A stretch of DNA of 64,000 nucleotides from the NCBI GenBank assembly GCA_947491945.1, contig CANLLN010000004.1, positions 62,001-126,000 of the forward strand. The letters run 5' to 3'. Positions 54,293-63,866 of this stretch are shown in pieces. The position numbers and the translations under genes are program-made. Position 1 is the first letter of the stretch. Each line of letters opens with the position of its first letter. The notes beneath the pieces are model-generated. The model saw only the letters and a list, made by a program, of their open reading frames with translations, searched no databases and was not told where the DNA came from. The stretch comes from an uncultured Carboxylicivirga sp. (GTDB taxonomy: Bacteria > Bacteroidota > Bacteroidia > Bacteroidales > Marinilabiliaceae).

Positions 54293-56605
54293 TTATTGAC
54301 TTAGCTGTGTTACCACTTGCTTCAGCTCTTCGGCATCAGGGTATTTAACTAACATGCTTTCAGCCAGTGTGCGCGCCTTTTTGTTCATCCGGTTATTTAA
54401 GTAAAAACGCAGGAGCTCGGCATTGCTGTTGTACGAATCGACGAGCTTAATTTCCTTTTTCAGGTATTGCTCAGCTTTTATTTTATCACCTATGAAATCG
54501 AACATCATAGCAATGTTATGAGCCACCCTGGGGCGATCCGGATCTAAAGAGTATGCCTTTATCAAGTTTTTAAGCGAGGCATCATACTGCTGCATTTCTG
54601 ACAGCAACAGACCGAAGGAATAGAGCGCGGCAGCATCTTCGGGCTCCTCCTTCAGGTAGGCCTCGAACAGAGGCTTTGCCGCAGCATTTTTTTGCATGCG
54701 GTTGTAGAGATAGGCCAGGTTGAGCTTTACAAAGTGTAACTCTTCATCTTGCTCCAGCGCTTTCAGGTAGAATCGTTCAGCATCGTTGTATGCCCCCCGG
54801 TTATAGTAGAAATTGCCCAGGTTAAATTTGCCAATGGGGAAATCGGCGTTGTAAATCAAAATATCTTCATACTCTTTTATGGCTATATCATAGGCCTTGC
54901 GATGTTGCGCGGGTATTTGAGCATCGCCCATTGTTGACAGCATACGTGCTGCTTCGGTTCGCACCGCCTTGGTGTCGTCGCGTAGCATTGCAAACAGCCG
55001 ATCGGCGTCAGCCTCGCTGGTCATTTGAATGGCTCTTAGGGCAGCAAGGCGCATATCCGGATAGAGGCTGGACAGGTAGTTTTCTACCTCTTGTTTCAGG
55101 GTATCCTGAAAATAGTTACCCATGTATTGAATGGACAGGCTTCGGATACTGTGTGGGTAGAGGTCGTCGTTGATAATGCCTTTTAAGCGTTGTAGTCCTT
55201 CAGGCTTACCTTGTCGTGCGGCATCAAAGGCCTGGGCGAAATGAAAATTTCGATTTTCGCCATACCACTTGGTAATATAGTTTTCCGACCACTGATTGCT
55301 TTTATCAGCATGGCATTGATTACATGCGTTGGGTACTCCATATTTGATGGATAGATCGGGGCGCGGGATGCGGAAGCTATGGTCGCGCCGGTAATCAACG
55401 CCCATATAATATTGCCCATGCATGTGGCAATTGATGCACAGAGCACCGGAACCCACCTCAAACTTCACGCCCGAATCGGAGATGACAGCATCACCCTCCA
55501 TCCCTTCGGTTTTATGAAAATGGTGGTCGGGTGTGTCATATATGTCGCCAGTGTGGCATTGCAAACACAGTTTGTTATAGTCGGTTCCGAACAGCAACTT
55601 TCCGCTGTGCACATTGTGACAATCGTTGCACTGTACCTCACGTTCCTTGGTGTACATTTTACTTTGGATGAAGGAAGCATACACATAATCTTCCTCCAGT
55701 ATCTGACCATCGAGGTGCCAGGTCGGTACATCGGGCAGGTTGGGGATAATATGGTTATGAATGTTGTGGGTGCTATAATCGAAATCGCTGAGTGCACTGC
55801 GGCGCGAATGGCAGCGGGCACAGTTATCAACATACTGCTCGTTGCTGATGCCGCTGGTTTTTATGGGTAAGCCATAGTTTTCATATTCGTCACGGGCATA
55901 CTCAGGCAAAGCGGCCCACTTGAGGTGGTTCGACGAGGGGCCATGGCAGGCCTCGCAGCTTACATCAATCTCCGACCAGGTGGTGTGGTAAGTATCGTTA
56001 ATGTGATCATAGTTCTTCTGCAGGTTGGTGGAGTGGCAATCGGCACACATGCTGTTCCAGTTTTGTGCCTGATTGGTCCAGTGCAGCCAGTTGTCATGAT
56101 GTATATCTTCGTTGGTGTAGATGGAGTCCACCATGTGATACCATACACTGTCCAAGGTGTTCCAAGTGAGGGGGAGCGTTTGCAGGCGACCACCTTCAAA
56201 TTCAACCAGGAATTGCTGTAACGGGGTAAAGCCAAACACGTATTTTACCTCAAAATCCTGTAGGGTACCATCGGGGCCATCGGTATTCACCATAAACTTA
56301 CCGTCTTTTTTAAAGGCGCGGTGTGTCATGCCATTGCCTTCTATGCTCACATTGTTAAAGTTGGCCAGCACCGTTGAGTCAGTGGCGATATCCATGGCAC
56401 GGTCGTGATGAGACCCTAACCAATCGTTGTATTCGGGCAGATGGCATTCGATACAGGTCTCGCGTCCTACAAATTGGGGTGTTTGATCTGTTATGCCTGT
56501 TTGTGCCGGGCGGTAGGTCTGTATGAGCAGGTAGGCGGGAAATAGTAAAATTAAAGCACCGGCCAGTACCAGCATTAGGTTGTTATATCGTTGGGTATTA
56601 ATCAT
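54293..56605 (-). CDS. Octaheme cytochrome c with HEAT- and TPR-like C-terminal repeats
   Basis: 770 residues. An N-terminal membrane anchor or uncleaved signal (about 10-30) is followed by eight CXXCH motifs: CIECH (51-55), CADCH, CEACH, CARCH, CNDCH, CLQCH, CINCH and CNQCH, the last before about residue 440. The heme part is like multiheme cytochromes of the c554 family. Residues about 490-570 resemble HEAT repeats (LRAIQMTSEADADRLFAMLRD), and 590-770 are TPR repeats. It is the last gene of the cytochrome b / Rieske operon, overlapping the Rieske gene by 1 bp, and is the best candidate for the electron acceptor replacing cytochrome c1. It sits in the periplasm. Confidence 0.92.
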   Translation of the reverse strand: MINTQRYNNLMLVLAGALILLFPAYLLIQTYRPAQTGITDQTPQFVGRETCIECHLPEYNDWLGSHHDRAMDIATDSTVLANFNNVSIEGNGMTHRAFKKDGKFMVNTDGPDGTLQDFEVKYVFGFTPLQQFLVEFEGGRLQTLPLTWNTLDSVWYHMVDSIYTNEDIHHDNWLHWTNQAQNWNSMCADCHSTNLQKNYDHINDTYHTTWSEIDVSCEACHGPSSNHLKWAALPEYARDEYENYGLPIKTSGISNEQYVDNCARCHSRRSALSDFDYSTHNIHNHIIPNLPDVPTWHLDGQILEEDYVYASFIQSKMYTKEREVQCNDCHNVHSGKLLFGTDYNKLCLQCHTGDIYDTPDHHFHKTEGMEGDAVISDSGVKFEVGSGALCINCHMHGQYYMGVDYRRDHSFRIPRPDLSIKYGVPNACNQCHADKSNQWSENYITKWYGENRNFHFAQAFDAARQGKPEGLQRLKGIINDDLYPHSIRSLSIQYMGNYFQDTLKQEVENYLSSLYPDMRLAALRAIQMTSEADADRLFAMLRDDTKAVRTEAARMLSTMGDAQIPAQHRKAYDIAIKEYEDILIYNADFPIGKFNLGNFYYNRGAYNDAERFYLKALEQDEELHFVKLNLAYLYNRMQKNAAAKPLFEAYLKEEPEDAAALYSFGLLLSEMQQYDASLKNLIKAYSLDPDRPRVAHNIAMMFDFIGDKIKAEQYLKKEIKLVDSYNSNAELLRFYLNNRMNKKARTLAESMLVKYPDAEELKQVVTQLSQ

Positions 56606-57078
56606 TACGCATAGCTTATTTGTGAACGGTTGTGCTTTGAACGTTTGATGGGTTTATTAGTGTTCACCCACACCCGACCATTGGCAATGGTAATGGGTAG
56701 GACATCTAGTGCCCTTGTGGCCGGGGGAGCCAGCACTTCGCCTCTTCGGTTGAAGGCTGAAGCATGACAGGGGCACAGAAATTTATCGTCTTTTTGTTTA
56801 TACTGAACAGCGCAGCCCAGGTGGGTACACTTGGTAGATAAAGCCAGAAAGCCACCATCCTTTAGGCGCGACAGGTAAAAACGCTCGCTGCTGAATGGGT
56901 AAACCTTGCCCTTATCAAACAGCGCTACTTCACCGGCATCGAACAGGCCGGTGGGTTGCGGCTGCTCACCTCCTTTCTTCAGGAGCTTAACAAATACATA
57001 CACCAATTCGAGTGATACAATGGTTAGTATGGCTCTTTTAATAAAGCGTCGTCGTGTTATTTTTTCTATAAAACTCAT
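56605..57078 (-). CDS. Rieske 2Fe-2S subunit of a cytochrome bc-type complex
   Basis: 157 residues. A twin-arginine-like N-terminal anchor (KITRRRFIKRAILTIVSLELVYVFV) keeps the protein in the inner membrane. The cluster ligands are in CTHLGC and CPCHAS, with two Cys and two His in standard spacing. It carries electrons from quinol at cytochrome b to the c-type partner. Its start codon overlaps the end of the cyt c gene's neighbour arrangement: 16 bp after the cytochrome b stop and 1 bp overlap with the octaheme gene. Confidence 0.94.
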   Translation of the reverse strand: MSFIEKITRRRFIKRAILTIVSLELVYVFVKLLKKGGEQPQPTGLFDAGEVALFDKGKVYPFSSERFYLSRLKDGGFLALSTKCTHLGCAVQYKQKDDKFLCPCHASAFNRRGEVLAPPATRALDVLPITIANGRVWVNTNKPIKRSKHNRSQISYA

Positions 57079-57094
57079 CAGTTGTTTTTAATCG

Positions 57095-58369
57095 TTAGGC
57101 AAATAAATGCATTCCCTCTCCCCGCAGCAGGCTGCCCACCAAGGTCATTACCAGGTAAGACGTTAATAATATGCTTACTACGCTCATTATCAGCTCTAGC
57201 GCATTGGCTTTGAGTTTTATTTTTACAATGGCAATAAAAGCAGCGCCCGGAACCATGTATAGTAGTAAGGGTAAAAGTCCGGTGGTAAGTAGTATGGGTG
57301 CTTCGGGCCACCAGGCTTGGAATTTAAGAAAGTATTCGGTACCCGGTATGATGAGTAAAGTAATGAACAGGGCATAAATAATTGAATATACGGTGATGGC
57401 TTTGCCCTTGGGGCTATTAAACCAAACGCCTACATTTACCTCTAATCCTTTTATATATGGAATGTAAACAAACAGAGCGATGACAAGAAGCGGCACGATA
57501 AAGATACCAATGCCCGGATGCAGGTGCAGTAGCAGCTCCTGAAAGCCCATAAAATACCAGGGGGCCTTGCTGGGGTTAGGACTCTCCAAAGGGTTGGCCT
57601 TGTCAAGTAAAGGGGCGTTTACCAGCATAGAAGAAAGGAGGATGGCCAGCAGAAGTCCCAGGGCTACTACAATTTCCTTGTAGAGAAGTTCCGGATGCGT
57701 CTTTACCATTTCTGTCTTAGTGCTGTCAGCCACTGTCACTCCCTTGGCTTTACGCACCAGCCAGAAGTGGATACTCATTACAAAAACCATTAACAAAGGC
57801 AACAAGCCTGTGTGGAAATGATAAAAGCGCAAAAGGGTGCCCTCATTCACCTCGCTGCCACCCCGCACCAATGAGGCAAGGGCATCGCCAATCAGGGGTA
57901 TATAGCTGAGCATGTTGGTCATAATGGTTACCGCCCAATAGGCCAGTTGATCCCATGGAAGTAGGTAGCCTGTGAAGTTCGACATAATGACTAAAAACAT
58001 TAATAATAAGCCGTACAACCAGTTTTTACGTCGTTCGTGATAAATGGAGTTGCTGTAAAATACCCGGATGAGGTGTAAGAAAGAAACAATAACCAGCAGC
58101 ATGCCACACCAATAATGCATATTACGAAGCAGCTGACCAAAAAATACTTCCTGTTGCAGGTATTGAATGGAGTCATATGCACCTTTGACAGAAGGCACAT
58201 AGACAAAGCGAAGCAGCATGCCACTAATAAAGAGTAAGATAAACAGTAAGGCGGCAATGCCTCCTAAGCCAAAGGTGCGGGTGTATTTTATAGCTTGTTT
58301 GTTAACCCTTGGCGGATGCAGGTGTAACAGAAATTTGGTAATTGCTTTTTGTGTTGCCGGATTATTCAT
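57095..58369 (-). CDS. Cytochrome b (fused b6 plus subunit IV type)
   Basis: 424 residues, about eight membrane helices. Heme b histidines are in NMHYWCGMLLVIVSFLHLI and RFYHFHTGLLPLLMVFVMSIHFW. The quinol-site motif, PEWY in mitochondria, reads KAPWYFMG, as in several menaquinone-using bacteria. The N-terminal half corresponds to cytochrome b6 and the rest to subunit IV. It catalyses quinol oxidation and starts 45 bp after the DUF2490 gene. Confidence 0.94.
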   Translation of the reverse strand: MNNPATQKAITKFLLHLHPPRVNKQAIKYTRTFGLGGIAALLFILLFISGMLLRFVYVPSVKGAYDSIQYLQQEVFFGQLLRNMHYWCGMLLVIVSFLHLIRVFYSNSIYHERRKNWLYGLLLMFLVIMSNFTGYLLPWDQLAYWAVTIMTNMLSYIPLIGDALASLVRGGSEVNEGTLLRFYHFHTGLLPLLMVFVMSIHFWLVRKAKGVTVADSTKTEMVKTHPELLYKEIVVALGLLLAILLSSMLVNAPLLDKANPLESPNPSKAPWYFMGFQELLLHLHPGIGIFIVPLLVIALFVYIPYIKGLEVNVGVWFNSPKGKAITVYSIIYALFITLLIIPGTEYFLKFQAWWPEAPILLTTGLLPLLLYMVPGAAFIAIVKIKLKANALELIMSVVSILLTSYLVMTLVGSLLRGEGMHLFA

Positions 58370-58414
58370 TTCTTGGTGTTTTGGTGCTAAAATAACAGCA
58401 TTACTCGTAATTTA

Positions 58415-59167
58415 TTAATTCATCCAATAAAATTTCTGACGCAGGGTGATTTGAAATATGGAGCTGGTTGATGCAGGCCTTTCATGACTGCTCTTGCTAT
58501 GTTGCAGATAATGGTTAATGTCGGCACTTAGTTTCGAACTGATCTGGTAGCCCAGCCCCAGACCATAACGTCCCTGTGTTAAAAAAACATCATCAGCCTC
58601 TTCGTATACATTAAAGTAGAGTTCGGCCGAGGCACTGTAGAAGAGTGACTTGGGAGCGATGGCTTTACCGTCGAAACGCCCTTGATGCGAAATGCGGTAG
58701 CGTAGGCGCATCTTAAAATATTTATCATCAGAACTGCGGAAAATACGCTCTTCCAAACGGAAACGATGTTGTAGTGCTGAGCTTTTAAAGCGTGGATAGG
58801 ACGCGTTCAGGGATTGGTGGGGCCGGTATTCATGGCGTATGTTTTTGCTTTCCTTCTCTGATCCCGGGTTGGTATGCAAAGTAAATACCCGGTTATACAT
58901 CAATCCGGCGTCTACTTTAATAAGGTGAGAAACAATGGTCTGAAGGCTACCCCGAAAGCCCCAACGCGTCCATGTATTATCGCCCAGCCCCAGGTATGAG
59001 CCTGCATCAAGGTTCAGTCTGTATTTGGTGCCGAGGCGGTGTTGTTGCACGTAAATGGATCGCAGTTCTCCTGCATTATTAAATATGCGAAAGTCAATAT
59101 TTTGCTGTGCCTTGCCATAAAAGAGTGGCGTAATAATAAAAAGTATAAGTATTGTAATTGGTTTCAT
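58415..59167 (-). CDS. DUF2490 predicted outer-membrane beta-barrel protein
   Basis: 250 residues. Signal peptide (about 1-20, ending FYGKA), then alternating strands typical of a small outer-membrane barrel (TRWGFRGSLQTIVSHLIKVDAGLMYN, FRLEERIFRSSDDKYFKMRLRYRISHQG, GRYGLGLGYQISSKLSADINHYLQH) and a C-terminal aromatic residue near the end (FYWMN). It matches DUF2490. It is the first gene of the cytochrome operon, and could be a porin-like or structural partner. The role is unknown. Confidence 0.75.
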   Translation of the reverse strand: MKPITILILFIITPLFYGKAQQNIDFRIFNNAGELRSIYVQQHRLGTKYRLNLDAGSYLGLGDNTWTRWGFRGSLQTIVSHLIKVDAGLMYNRVFTLHTNPGSEKESKNIRHEYRPHQSLNASYPRFKSSALQHRFRLEERIFRSSDDKYFKMRLRYRISHQGRFDGKAIAPKSLFYSASAELYFNVYEEADDVFLTQGRYGLGLGYQISSKLSADINHYLQHSKSSHERPASTSSIFQITLRQKFYWMN

Positions 59168-59224
59168 TCTTTCACACCCTATTCAACCCAAATACTTTCG
59201 GATTGTTATTAACAGTAAAGGTGA

Positions 59225-59232
59225 CAAAGATA
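59225..59232 (-). promoter_or_regulatory. -7 box for the cytochrome operon
   Basis: TATCTTTG on the minus strand, 57 bp before the DUF2490 start codon; no good -33 element. It lies only 38 bp from the start of the divergent flavoprotein gene. Confidence 0.5.
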
Positions 59233-59270
59233 TCAATTATCATCTGGTATTTGTCCATAAAAACTAAGAT

Positions 59271-60488
59271 ATGAGTTCAAACACTTATCCCATAATAGCC
59301 GTTGGTGCGAGCATTGCCGCCATAAGCTTTATCCGCACTTTGCGCAAGCACAACGATCAGCGTCCTGTCTTGTTAATACATGGCGAAGATCGCCTACCCT
59401 ATAAACGTACCAAGATTAACAAAAATATGGTGCGTGGCTTTGGTAAAGATGATTTTAAGATGGCGGACCCGCAGTGGTATTCCGATCAGAATGTTACTCT
59501 GCTGTACGATCGGGTGATTAATATAGATAGTAATGAACGGATGATCAGTACGAAAAGCGGGAAGGTTTTTAGTTATGGCAAACTATTGCTGGCCACCGGT
59601 GCCATCTCAGTAGTGCCTGTTATTAGTGGTCTTGATAGCCAGCAAATACACAGTGTTCAAAATGCTGCTGATGTAGATAGGGTATTGGCGGCATGTAATA
59701 ATAAGCAACGCTTCCTGATTATTGGAGCCGGTGTTGAAGGCATCGAAACGGCTGATCAGCTTGTGCGTAAAGGTAAGCAGGTGATTGTGGCCAATCGTAT
59801 GCAATTACCCTTGCAAAAATTATTTCCTGAAACGATTACCCGATTGCTCGAGGAGCGGATGGAAGCGCACGGGGTAAGGCTCTTTAAGGGCGTGTCGGTC
59901 AATAGCATCACTGAGGTCGATGGCGTGTATCATACCCGTCTGAATGGTGAAAACCTTGAGTTTGATGCTGTGATCGCCTGTACTGGTGCCTTGCCCAATG
60001 TGGAGCTGGGGCGTAAAGCAGGCCTTAAGGTAGGGCAAGGTATTATTGTGGACGAATATTTGCAAACCTCTGATAAGGATATTCTGGCAGCGGGCGATGT
60101 GGCTCAGCATAAGAACGGGGTGGTTACGGGACTGTGGCATGCTGCCGAGCATCAGGGGCAGCTGGCAGCTTTAAATCTGTTGGATAAGCCTAGTGCTCAT
60201 ACCCTGCCTCCCTTCCGGTTAAAAACAAATGTGTTTGGTTTATATCTTTTTTCAGGCGGTTACGAGGCGGTTATTCCTGATGTTGATGAGGTGCAGGAGC
60301 AAAGGCATGGTAATATACTGCGTATCATGTATTTTTCAGAAGGAAAACTGAAGGCGGTTGTTTTTGCGAATGATGGTGATCGGGCTAAGCTGTATCAACA
60401 AGCTCTATTTGAGCGCTGGGATAAGAAAAGGGTGGCGCATGAGTTGCCCTTACCACCAAAGATGAGTTTTTTGTTTTCGCTCTCGTAA
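59271..60488 (+). CDS. FAD/NAD(P)-dependent pyridine nucleotide-disulfide-type oxidoreductase
   Basis: 405 residues. N-terminal FAD site IIAVGASIAAISFIRTLR, where the usual GxGxxG reads GASIAA as in some ferredoxin reductases, LPYKRTKINKNM, GKLLLATGAISVVP, NAD-binding LIIGAGVEGIETADQL and the second FAD motif DKDILAAGDVAQ. It is related to rubredoxin, ferredoxin and nitrite reductase flavoproteins (NirB/NorW-like). The reduced partner is not known. It is divergent from the cytochrome operon with which it may share regulation. Confidence 0.88.
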   Translation: MSSNTYPIIAVGASIAAISFIRTLRKHNDQRPVLLIHGEDRLPYKRTKINKNMVRGFGKDDFKMADPQWYSDQNVTLLYDRVINIDSNERMISTKSGKVFSYGKLLLATGAISVVPVISGLDSQQIHSVQNAADVDRVLAACNNKQRFLIIGAGVEGIETADQLVRKGKQVIVANRMQLPLQKLFPETITRLLEERMEAHGVRLFKGVSVNSITEVDGVYHTRLNGENLEFDAVIACTGALPNVELGRKAGLKVGQGIIVDEYLQTSDKDILAAGDVAQHKNGVVTGLWHAAEHQGQLAALNLLDKPSAHTLPPFRLKTNVFGLYLFSGGYEAVIPDVDEVQEQRHGNILRIMYFSEGKLKAVVFANDGDRAKLYQQALFERWDKKRVAHELPLPPKMSFLFSLS

Positions 60489-60595
60489 ATGGGCATATTA
60501 ACTGTATATTTATGCCATGAAGATGTATATTAATGCCTCGTTATAAACTTATTAAAGAAGTGCATTCAATCATTTTTTTAATGGATCATGGTTTT

Positions 60596-60603
60596 TAAAT
60601 TTG
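60596..60603 (+). promoter_or_regulatory. -7 box for arcA
   Basis: TAAATTTG, 36 bp before the ATG at 60640; it overlaps a TTG-start extension, supporting the shorter start. Confidence 0.5.
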
Positions 60604-60639
60604 CGACACGAAGAACCTAAAATTTTAAACCAATTGTCC

Positions 60640-61902
60640 ATGATAAAAACCATTGATACCGGTGTCTTCTCTGAGATAGGAGAGCTGGAAGGTGTTATTT
60701 TGCACACGCCGGGGAAGGAAGTGGAAAACATGACCCCATCCAATGCTGAGCGAGCCCTGTATAGTGATATTCTGAATTTATCGGTAGCCGTGGAGGAGTA
60801 CCGGCAGTTTGCTGGTGTGCTCGAAACAGTGACACCGACCTATCAGGTCAAAGATTTGCTGGCTGAGATATTGGAGCAGCCTAAAATAAAGCTAAGCCTG
60901 ATAGAGAAAATATGTACTTATGAGCAGGTGTTAAATATCAAAGAAGATTTGTTGGCCTTACCTGCCCCAGAGCTGGCACGCCAGCTTATTGAGGGTGTGA
61001 GCCAAAAGACGGATTCACTGACTACCTTTTTGTCAGACGATCGTTATTCGTTGCGGCCGCTTCATAATTTCTTTTTTACCCGCGATGCCAGTGTAAGCAT
61101 GTACGATAAAGTGCTTATTTCAAAAATGGCCAATAAGGTGCGCGAACGCGAGGCCATGGTAATGGAAGCCATCTTTAATCATTCCGATCGTTTTAGAACG
61201 CAAACGGTAAATCCCCTTAATTTTTATAATGTGGGTGTCGAATCGATGATCGAGGGTGGTGATGTGCACATTGCGCGCGAAGATGTGTTGGTGATCGGTA
61301 ATAGTGCCCGTACATCGTCGCAGGGTATTGACTTCATTGTCAATCAATTGAAGCAGCGTAAGGAGCGGCAGTATGTTGTGGTGCAACAGTTGCCCTCCCA
61401 GCCCGAGTCATTCATACACCTTGATATGGTTTTTACCTTTCTGGATAGAGATGCTTGCATGGTGTATGAGCCCCTGATTATGAAAGACAGTCGTTACAGT
61501 ACCATATTAATTACGGTGGATAATGGAGAAGTGGCCTCCATAGAGAAGAAGTCTAACCTGGTGAGCTGCCTGAAAGAGTTGGGAATGGATATGAAGCCTA
61601 TTTACTGCGGTGGATCGGGTGATATATGGACACAGGAGCGGGAGCAGTGGCATAGTGGTGCTAACTTCTTTGCGATGGCACCGGGTAAGGTGTTGGGCTA
61701 TGCTCGTAATGTGCATACCATGGAAGAGATGAATAAGCATGGTTTTGAGATTCTTAAGGCCAATGATGTAATCAGCGGTGAAGTAAAAGTAGCCGATTAT
61801 GACAAGTGTGTGGTTACGATTGGCGGATCAGAATTATCGCGTGGAGGAGGTGGTGCCCGATGCATGAGTATGCCGGTGCGCCGTAAGCCGGTTAGCTGGT
61901 AG
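60640..61902 (+). CDS. arcA: Arginine deiminase
   Basis: 420 residues from the ATG at 60640. It converts arginine to citrulline and ammonia. Guanidino-binding motifs are intact: LHNFFFTRDASV, MIEGGDVH, FIHLDMVFTFLD and the nucleophilic Cys in GGGGARCMSMPVRR at the C-terminus. There is no ornithine carbamoyltransferase, carbamate kinase or antiporter next to it, so it cannot be assigned to a complete ADI pathway from this window. It has its own promoter, and a shared terminator follows. Confidence 0.93.
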   Translation: MIKTIDTGVFSEIGELEGVILHTPGKEVENMTPSNAERALYSDILNLSVAVEEYRQFAGVLETVTPTYQVKDLLAEILEQPKIKLSLIEKICTYEQVLNIKEDLLALPAPELARQLIEGVSQKTDSLTTFLSDDRYSLRPLHNFFFTRDASVSMYDKVLISKMANKVREREAMVMEAIFNHSDRFRTQTVNPLNFYNVGVESMIEGGDVHIAREDVLVIGNSARTSSQGIDFIVNQLKQRKERQYVVVQQLPSQPESFIHLDMVFTFLDRDACMVYEPLIMKDSRYSTILITVDNGEVASIEKKSNLVSCLKELGMDMKPIYCGGSGDIWTQEREQWHSGANFFAMAPGKVLGYARNVHTMEEMNKHGFEILKANDVISGEVKVADYDKCVVTIGGSELSRGGGGARCMSMPVRRKPVSW

Positions 61903-61916
61903 TACTATGCTGAAAA

Positions 61917-61957
61917 TATAAAAGCGGGAAAATCACTGAGTGGTCATCCCGCTTTTT
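61917..61957. terminator. Bidirectional terminator between arcA and sucC
   Basis: AAAGCGGGA pairs with TCCCGCTTT around a 17-nt loop. T runs flank it on both strands, so it serves both convergent genes. Confidence 0.88.
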
Positions 61958-61971
61958 AAAACTGTGGCTTC

Positions 61972-63162
61972 CTAATTCACAATTTCTTGCACGCGATCAG
62001 CTGCTTCCTGCAGGGTGATGGCGGAGTACACTTTAAGTCCCGATTCATCTATGATTTTTTTACCTCCCTCGGCATTGGTACCTTGTAGGCGTACAATGAT
62101 GGGGATGTTTATTTCACCAATGTTTTTATAGGCTTCAACAACACCATTGGCAACGCGGTCGCAGCGTACAATCCCTCCAAAAATGTTAATGAGTATGGCT
62201 TTTACATTGGGGTCATCCAAAATAATTTTGAGACCCGCTTCTACAGTACTGGCATTAGCACCACCCCCCACATCCAGGAAGTTAGCAGGATCGCCGCCCG
62301 ACAGCTTAATGATATCCATTGTGGCCATGGCAAGGCCTGCGCCATTTACCATACAGCCCACATTGCCATCAAGTTTTACAAAGTTAAGGTTGCTTTTAGC
62401 GGCTTCGGTCTCGGCAGGATCTTCCTCCGAGAGGTCACGCAAGGCAGCATAGTCTGGATGACGGAACAGAGCGTTATCATCAAGATTTACTTTAGCATCT
62501 ACCGCCAGTATTTTATCATCCGATGTTTTTAGTACCGGATTGATTTCAAACATGGATGAGTCGGTGGCTTCGTAGGCCTTGTATAAGGCAGATACAAATT
62601 GGGTCATGGACTTCATGGCGGCACCTGACAGCCCTAGGTTAAAGGCGATTTTACGGGTCTGGAAGGCTTGAAGACCAAGGCCGGGATCTATTTCTTCTTT
62701 ATGGATAAGGTGGGGGGTTTTGTCGGCTACCTCTTCTATGTCCATACCTCCTTCGGTGGAGTACATGATGATATTTTTACCGCTACTTCGGTTGAGTAAT
62801 ACACTCATATAAAATTCGGCCGTTGGATTTTCACCAGGGTAATATACATCCTGGGCAATCAGTACCTTGTTAACCTTCTTACCATCAGATCCCGTTTGAT
62901 GGGTAATTAGGTTCATACCAATAATCTGTTTCGATAGTTGCTTTACTTCATCGAGCGACTTGGCTAATTTTACACCACCGCCTTTCCCGCGTCCGCCCGC
63001 GTGTATCTGTGCTTTCACTACCCACCAGCTGGTTCCCGTTTCGGCTTGCAGCCGCTTAGCGGCCTCAACTGCTTTCTCTGGTGTGTCGGCTACAATGCCT
63101 TCCTGTATGGCTACACCAAATGATTTTAGTATTTCTTTTCCTTGGTACTCATGAATATTCAT
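61972..63162 (-). CDS. sucC: Succinyl-CoA ligase (ADP-forming) beta subunit
   Basis: 396 residues, the usual SucC length. The ATP-grasp N-terminal half (about 1-235) shows [41 protein letters not shown] and [25 protein letters not shown]; the C-terminal CoA-ligase half has [27 protein letters not shown] and [11 protein letters not shown]. It works with SucD, which is not in the window. In anaerobic Bacteroidota it can run in the direction of ATP formation. Confidence 0.95.
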   Translation of the reverse strand: MNIHEYQGKEILKSFGVAIQEGIVADTPEKAVEAAKRLQAETGTSWWVVKAQIHAGGRGKGGGVKLAKSLDEVKQLSKQIIGMNLITHQTGSDGKKVNKVLIAQDVYYPGENPTAEFYMSVLLNRSSGKNIIMYSTEGGMDIEEVADKTPHLIHKEEIDPGLGLQAFQTRKIAFNLGLSGAAMKSMTQFVSALYKAYEATDSSMFEINPVLKTSDDKILAVDAKVNLDDNALFRHPDYAALRDLSEEDPAETEAAKSNLNFVKLDGNVGCMVNGAGLAMATMDIIKLSGGDPANFLDVGGGANASTVEAGLKIILDDPNVKAILINIFGGIVRCDRVANGVVEAYKNIGEINIPIIVRLQGTNAEGGKKIIDESGLKVYSAITLQEAADRVQEIVN

Positions 63163-63233
63163 AATTAGCGGGATTTAGTATTTCTACAAAAGGGTACATT
63201 TATTATTAATTATCTTAGAAACAGGAATAGTGC

Positions 63234-63241
63234 TATTTTTG
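63234..63241 (+). promoter_or_regulatory. -7 box for the SpoU methyltransferase gene
   Basis: TATTTTTG, 18 bp before the ATG at 63260. Confidence 0.55.
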
Positions 63242-63259
63242 TTGTCAAAATAATGATGA

Positions 63260-63787
63260 ATGAGAAAATTAAGAACGAGCGAGTTAAAGCGCTTAAGCGT
63301 TGAGGAGTATAAAGAAATTACAAAGATGCCCATTGCTATTGTAATGGATAATATTAGGAGCTTAAATAATGTGGGTTCGGTGTTTCGGACGAGTGATGCA
63401 CTGAAGGTTGAGAAAATTATCCTGTGTGGCATCACGGCCACGCCCCCCAATAAAGAAATCCATAAAACGGCACTGGGAGCTGAAGACGCTGTGGACTGGC
63501 AGTATGTAGAAGAAACAACAAGTGCCATTGATCAGCTTAAGGCTGAGGGGTGGACTATTTGTAGTCTTGAACAGGTTGAAAACAGCACCTCATTATTGGA
63601 TTTTGAACCGCAGGCCAATGCTAAATATGCCCTTGTGCTGGGTAATGAGGTGAAGGGTGTTCAACAAAAGGTGGTGAACATGAGTGATGTGTGCATTGAA
63701 ATACCGCAATATGGCACCAAGCATTCGTTCAATGTATCCGTGAGTTGCGGCATTGTGCTTTGGGAGTTATTTCGCAAGTTGCAATAA
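63260..63787 (+). CDS. SpoU/TrmH-family RNA 2'-O-ribose methyltransferase
   Basis: 175 residues. The three SPOUT motifs are present: MDNIRSLNNVGSVFRTSDAL (motif 1), KYALVLGNEVKGV (motif 2) and IPQYGTKHSFNVSVSCGIVLWE (motif 3), which form the knotted SAM site. The short length suggests it lacks an RNA-binding extension. The target nucleotide is unknown. It is divergent from sucC. Confidence 0.9.
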   Translation: MRKLRTSELKRLSVEEYKEITKMPIAIVMDNIRSLNNVGSVFRTSDALKVEKIILCGITATPPNKEIHKTALGAEDAVDWQYVEETTSAIDQLKAEGWTICSLEQVENSTSLLDFEPQANAKYALVLGNEVKGVQQKVVNMSDVCIEIPQYGTKHSFNVSVSCGIVLWELFRKLQ

Positions 63788-63811
63788 CTGTTAAGTACTT
63801 GCGATAAAGAC

Positions 63812-63845
63812 AAAAAGAAAGGGGTGAATATTAATTCACCCCTTT
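63812..63845 (-). terminator. Palindromic terminator between convergent genes
   Basis: AAAGGGGTGAAT (63818-63829) pairs perfectly with ATTCACCCCTTT (63834-63845), loop ATTA. A T-rich CTTTTTG follows on the minus strand, so it mainly ends the minus-strand gene. Confidence 0.82.
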
Positions 63846-63866
63846 GTTATATCTCAGTTGCTTTAA

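Noticed and set aside
60491-60515. GGCATA...TATGCC hairpin after the flavoprotein gene, considered as terminator
   Set aside because: Only 6-bp arms and no T run.
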